DNA of 64,000 nucleotides, from contig NZ_CANNBM010000002.1 in NCBI RefSeq assembly GCF_947502895.1, positions 434,001 through 498,000 of the forward strand, written 5' to 3'. Position 1 is the first letter of the stretch. Each line of letters opens with the position of its first letter. The notes under the pieces were generated by a model, which searched no databases, had not been told where the DNA came from, and was given only the letters and a program-made list of their open reading frames with translations. Position numbers and translations under genes: made by a program. This DNA comes from an uncultured Sulfitobacter sp. Its GTDB lineage: Bacteria; Pseudomonadota; Alphaproteobacteria; Rhodobacterales; Rhodobacteraceae. Shown here in pieces: positions 60,697-64,000 of this stretch.

Positions 60697-62520
60697 ATGC
60701 TGCGAATTTTGTCGATCTGTCTGGCCGTCCTTACCATTGGTTTTGCAAGCATGGCCCATGCACAATCCAATAACCCTGACGAGGTGGTCTGGGTCCAGAT
60801 CGAGGCGCAACAATCGCTTGCCCGCGCCACAGACCGCGCAACGGCCTATACGACATTGCTCCAAGACGTGAACGGCTTTGCCGTCGGTGGCGGGTGGTAT
60901 GCCATTGTAGTTGGCCCTTACAGACGCGCGGATGCAGAACTGGTCTTGCGCCAATACCGCCGCGACGGGTTGATCCCGCGCGACAGTTTCATTCAGACGT
61001 CCAACCGTCTGCGCCAGCAATTCTGGCCTGTGGGCGCAAATGTTCTGGGCAATGGCGCGGTTGACGCACCCGATGGAACGGTCCCCCCCCAAACAGAGGC
61101 ACCAACACCCGCTACACCCGAAGAAGAGACACCGCAGGTCGCCGAAGCGGCACCCGCCCCTGCGCCCGAGCCAGAGCCAGAGCCTGAACCCGCGGACGAA
61201 ACCCCCGCACAGGCGCAACGCTCCGAACGTGAGTTGAGCCGTGACGAGAAGAAAGAACTGCAAGTGATGTTGCAGTGGGCTGGTTTTTATACAGCAGCGA
61301 TCGACGGCTCGTTCGGGCGTGGCACCCGCAATTCCATGGCGGCATGGCAAGAGGCCAATAACTTTGAAAAGACTGGTATTCTGACAACGCTCCAGCGCGA
61401 CGCTCTGAAAAAGCAATATAATGCCGTTCTCGAAGGTCTGGGCTTGCGCACTGTGCGCGACACACAGGCAGGTATCGAAATGAGCCTGCCGATGGATGTG
61501 ATCGCTTTTGACCGCTACGAGCCGCCCTTTGCCCAGTACACCCCCACGGGAGATGTTGACGCGCGGGTCTTGCTCATCAGCCAACCTGGCGATCAGGATA
61601 CGCTGTTTGGCTTATACGAGATTATGCAGACCCTCGAAATTGTGCCGCTGGAAGGCCCGCGTGAGCGTGGCAATTCAAGCTTTACACTTGTGGGCGAAAA
61701 CGCCCGTATGATCAGCTATACCGAGGCCACGCTAGACAACGGAGAGATCAAGGGGTTCACCTTGATCTGGCCAGCCGGAGACGAAGAACGCCGCCGCCGC
61801 CTGCTTGCCGAGATGCGAAGCAGCTTCACCCGCATGCCCGGTGTACTCAGCCCCTCAGCGGGCAGTGCATCCCAGCAATCGATTGATCTGATCTCGGGCC
61901 TGCAAATCCGCAAACCCAAAATCTCCCGCTCGGGTTTTTTCGTAACACAGTCTGGGGATGTTGTGACGACATCTGCCGCAGTGCAAAGCTGTTCGCGGAT
62001 CACACTGGACGGCGATACGGATGCGGAAGTCACCAGTGATGATCCCGCGCGCGGCATTGCGCTGCTGAAACCAAAGGCTGCCTTGTCGCCGCTTGCTGTT
62101 GCAAGTTTTGCGGGCCAACCTGCACGTTTGCAGAGCGAAGTTGCACTTGCCGGTTATTCCTTCGAAGGCGTGCTGAATGCGCCCTCCATCAGCTTTGGTA
62201 CGCTTGCCGATGTACGCGGCCTGCAGGGCGAACAAAACATCAGCCGCCTTGCCCTGCGCGCCCGTGCAGGGGATGCGGGCGGGCCGGTATTGGACCGCAC
62301 GGGTGCGGTGATCGGCATGTTGACAGCCGCCCCCGAAGGTGGCCCACAACTGCCCGAAGACGTGAGTTTTGCCGTAGATGCAGCCACTGTTGTTGCTGCC
62401 TCCAGCGATGCCGGTGTCAAACTGCCACAGGCAGCAGCTGAGGGCGCTTCCAGCCTGACAGCTTTTCAGCTCTCGGAAAAAGCAAGTGGCATGACAGTAC
62501 TGGTAAGCTGCTGGGAGTAA
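60697..62520 (+). CDS. SPOR / peptidoglycan-binding protein with inactive trypsin-like domain
   Basis: This exported protein of about 607 residues has a signal peptide (MLRILSICLAVLTIGFASMA, then HAQ). A SPOR-like repeat (WVQIEAQQSLARATDRATAY; GWYAIVVGPYRRADAELVLR) is followed by a long Pro/Glu/Ala linker, a PG_binding_1 domain (LQVMLQWAGFYTAAIDGSFG; RGTRNSMAAWQEANNF), and a C-terminal trypsin-like domain. In that domain the His motif (usually TxxHV) reads TTSAAV at 61966-61983, and the Ser motif GDSGGP reads GDAGGP, with Ala encoded at 62275-62277. Two of three catalytic residues are therefore missing. ATG at 60697 gives the signal peptide; a GTG 12 codons upstream is possible. It probably binds peptidoglycan in the periplasm without proteolysis. 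Confidence 0.82.
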   Translation: MLRILSICLAVLTIGFASMAHAQSNNPDEVVWVQIEAQQSLARATDRATAYTTLLQDVNGFAVGGGWYAIVVGPYRRADAELVLRQYRRDGLIPRDSFIQTSNRLRQQFWPVGANVLGNGAVDAPDGTVPPQTEAPTPATPEEETPQVAEAAPAPAPEPEPEPEPADETPAQAQRSERELSRDEKKELQVMLQWAGFYTAAIDGSFGRGTRNSMAAWQEANNFEKTGILTTLQRDALKKQYNAVLEGLGLRTVRDTQAGIEMSLPMDVIAFDRYEPPFAQYTPTGDVDARVLLISQPGDQDTLFGLYEIMQTLEIVPLEGPRERGNSSFTLVGENARMISYTEATLDNGEIKGFTLIWPAGDEERRRRLLAEMRSSFTRMPGVLSPSAGSASQQSIDLISGLQIRKPKISRSGFFVTQSGDVVTTSAAVQSCSRITLDGDTDAEVTSDDPARGIALLKPKAALSPLAVASFAGQPARLQSEVALAGYSFEGVLNAPSISFGTLADVRGLQGEQNISRLALRARAGDAGGPVLDRTGAVIGMLTAAPEGGPQLPEDVSFAVDAATVVAASSDAGVKLPQAAAEGASSLTAFQLSEKASGMTVLVSCWE

Positions 62521-62539
62521 TCAGCGCGTAACGCTTGCG

Positions 62540-62579
62540 AAGGGGGCTGGAATTTTTGCAAATCCCGCCCCCCTTTTTT
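62540..62579. terminator. Terminator after the SPOR protein gene
   Basis: AAGGGGG (62540-62546) pairs with CCCCCTT across a 20-base loop and is followed by TTTTTT on the plus strand. It lies between two convergent genes. Confidence 0.8.
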
Positions 62580-62592
62580 GCTGGCGTTGCGC

Positions 62593-64000
62593 TCAAGATG
62601 TAAGGGCAGGTGTCACGTAAATAAGCGTGGGACCATCCGCAGCAAACGCATCCTTGATAGCCTGTTGGAACGCTGTGATCGTCTCAGGCGCAGCCGCGCG
62701 GGCGCCAAAGGCTTCAGCCAGTTTACAGAAATCAGGATTTTGCGCGATCACGGCATTGGGCGCAATCTGCGCCCGCACCATGCTATCCTCGATCTCACCC
62801 AGTTTGCCGTTGTCCCACAAGATGATCGGCAGGCTCAACCCCAGTTCTACTGCGACACCCAGTTCTTGCATCGTATAATGGAACCCGTAATCGCCAATAA
62901 TCGCCAGTGTCGGTTTACCCTGCCGTGCAATCGCACCACCAATGGCCGCAGGCGTGGCATAGCCCAACGTGCCAAAGCCGTAGGGGTGGTGCCAATGGGC
63001 GGGGTTTTCCATATCCCAGACCTCTTTTGCGACATACGCGAATTGCGTCATATCAGAGTAGATCATTGTGCCGTCGGGCAGTGCGCTGCGCAGGGCATCG
63101 CATATAGGCACAATGCCGGGCCGTTCCGCATCAACCTCTGCCCGCCATGAGGCCCGAGCCTTGGCCACTTCACGCGCATCCCATCGGGAACTACCCTGTG
63201 CGCCCGTCACATCATCAGCAAGTGCGTTCAGGAATATTCCAGCATCCATCAAAACAGGATACTCAGCCTGCTGCGGATCACTCAGAACTTCTGCATCTAT
63301 GTCGACGCGGATCATCGGCGCGCGATGTCCAAGATGATCGCGCCAGATGTCCACCTCGGCCAGCTCTGTGCCAACAGCGATCACCAAATCTGCCTGTGCC
63401 ACGATACCTGCGCTGTCAGGACGCGCGAGGGCTGCACCAAAAAACAGCGGATCATCAGGCGCCATGACACCCCGCCCTGCATAGGTAACAAAGCTGGCAG
63501 CGCCCAGTGCAGCAACCACCGCACGTGCGGCATCACTTGCGCGGGCGGCCCCTCCCCCAAAGATGAACAGAGGCTTTTGCGCCGCTTTGATCTGGTCAAC
63601 AACACTTGAAAGGTCAGCCTTGAGATGCTGCGCCTGCTGCGCAGGCACCACAGGCGCTGCTGCGGGCGGTGCCAAGGCTTGCAGTTGCGCGATGGGCACT
63701 TGAACATGTTTGGAGCGCGGACGCGCAGTGGCGAACTCTTGCATCGCGCGGTCAACCAGACCGTAAGCTGACTGGGCTGTTTGCGCTGTGCAGGACCAAT
63801 CGCAGACCGTACCCGCCGCGATCTCTTGATCCTTCATCTGGTGCAACTGCCCACGGCGCGCAGCCGTCTCGTCCAGACAAGAGGAGATTACCAAAACCGG
63901 CACGCTGTCACTATATGCCTGCCCCATCGGGGTCATCACGTTGCACAGACCAGGCCCCGTAATCACATAAGCCACGCCCGGTTTGCCGGACGCACGGGCA
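62593..64000 (-). CDS. Thiamine-diphosphate-dependent decarboxylase, acetolactate-synthase-like (partial)
   Basis: The 5' end lies beyond the right window edge; at least 468 residues are visible. The N-terminal part holds YVITGPGLCNVMTPMGQAYS and VPVLVISSCLDETAARRGQL. The central FAD/nucleotide-like domain has KPLFIFGGGAARASDAARAV and FVTYAGRGVMAPDDPLFFGA. The C-terminal cofactor domain has GFGTLGYATPAAIGGAIARQ and the ThDP motif GDYGFHYTMQEL through WDNGKLGEIEDSM. Overall it looks like the AruI-type 5-guanidino-2-oxopentanoate decarboxylase of arginine catabolism, but acetolactate synthase-like relatives are close. The first part of the active site, including the catalytic Glu, is outside the window. 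Confidence 0.75.
   Translation of the reverse strand, partial: ARASGKPGVAYVITGPGLCNVMTPMGQAYSDSVPVLVISSCLDETAARRGQLHQMKDQEIAAGTVCDWSCTAQTAQSAYGLVDRAMQEFATARPRSKHVQVPIAQLQALAPPAAAPVVPAQQAQHLKADLSSVVDQIKAAQKPLFIFGGGAARASDAARAVVAALGAASFVTYAGRGVMAPDDPLFFGAALARPDSAGIVAQADLVIAVGTELAEVDIWRDHLGHRAPMIRVDIDAEVLSDPQQAEYPVLMDAGIFLNALADDVTGAQGSSRWDAREVAKARASWRAEVDAERPGIVPICDALRSALPDGTMIYSDMTQFAYVAKEVWDMENPAHWHHPYGFGTLGYATPAAIGGAIARQGKPTLAIIGDYGFHYTMQELGVAVELGLSLPIILWDNGKLGEIEDSMVRAQIAPNAVIAQNPDFCKLAEAFGARAAAPETITAFQQAIKDAFAADGPTLIYVTPALTS

Overview
The window reads as chromosomal DNA of an alphaproteobacterium of the Rhodobacterales, most likely the Roseobacter group. The evidence is gene content and gene order: the C4-pathway 5-aminolevulinate synthase HemA, a RodZ-like gene followed by ispG, a DUF6446 gene inserted between glyQ and glyS, folB-folP-glmM in a row, an aa3-type CtaD, and many SD-led genes joined by ATGA or TGATG overlaps. 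The species cannot be fixed from sequence reading alone. Most of the window is core metabolism; there is no prophage, CRISPR array, complete insertion sequence or plasmid module.

Layout. 1-1740: an ArsR-type repressor and a CSCG-motif metal/metalloid permease, with a palindrome at the promoter. 1816-5124: a polar amino-acid ABC transporter (leftward). 5403-12550: a dipeptide-type ABC operon with two tandem binding proteins (rightward). 12658-16716: a 1352-residue RTX protein with a seven-fold repeated N-terminal half and an internal duplication. 17066-20847: YaeQ, an orphan 'mobile mystery protein A' HTH regulator, and a divergent YqiJ-flotillin pair. 21070-23428: a sigma factor, a membrane anti-sigma factor and a subtilisin-like peptidase, which look like one signalling operon. 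Then come a tRNA-Leu(GAG), a DsbA/FrnE-like protein, LipB, a PAS histidine kinase with a receiver-only response regulator, CtaD, a DUF2244 protein, a YqeY-like protein and CarA.

32100-42023: a processive family-2 glycosyltransferase with an MshEN-like N-terminus, a GntR regulator, a HAD nucleotidase, a UbiH-type hydroxylase, the hemA-rodZ-ispG series and an M20 peptidase. 42164-45283: a TPP riboswitch, an SD-sequestering hairpin, and thiM-thiE-thiD plus an SDR gene, all overlapping. 45378-48700: a class V aminotransferase, two tandem Lrp/AsnC regulators and divergent ilvC. 48800-50034: an unlisted 59-residue membrane protein and an EamA transporter. 50111-60496: a long leftward series glyQ, DUF6446, glyS, ppdK, sleB-like, folB, folP, glmM. 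60697-64000: a SPOR/peptidoglycan-binding protein whose trypsin-like domain has lost its catalytic His and Ser, and a thiamine-diphosphate enzyme cut by the right edge.

No large unknown multi-gene system is evident. The parts most worth follow-up are the sigma/anti-sigma/subtilase trio, the RTX protein architecture, the orphan regulator beside the flotillin operon, the MshEN-glycosyltransferase fusion, the FolB fusion and the pseudo-protease. Start sites were chosen from visible ribosome-binding sites and family alignment from memory; all family names rest on motif recognition, not on a database search.
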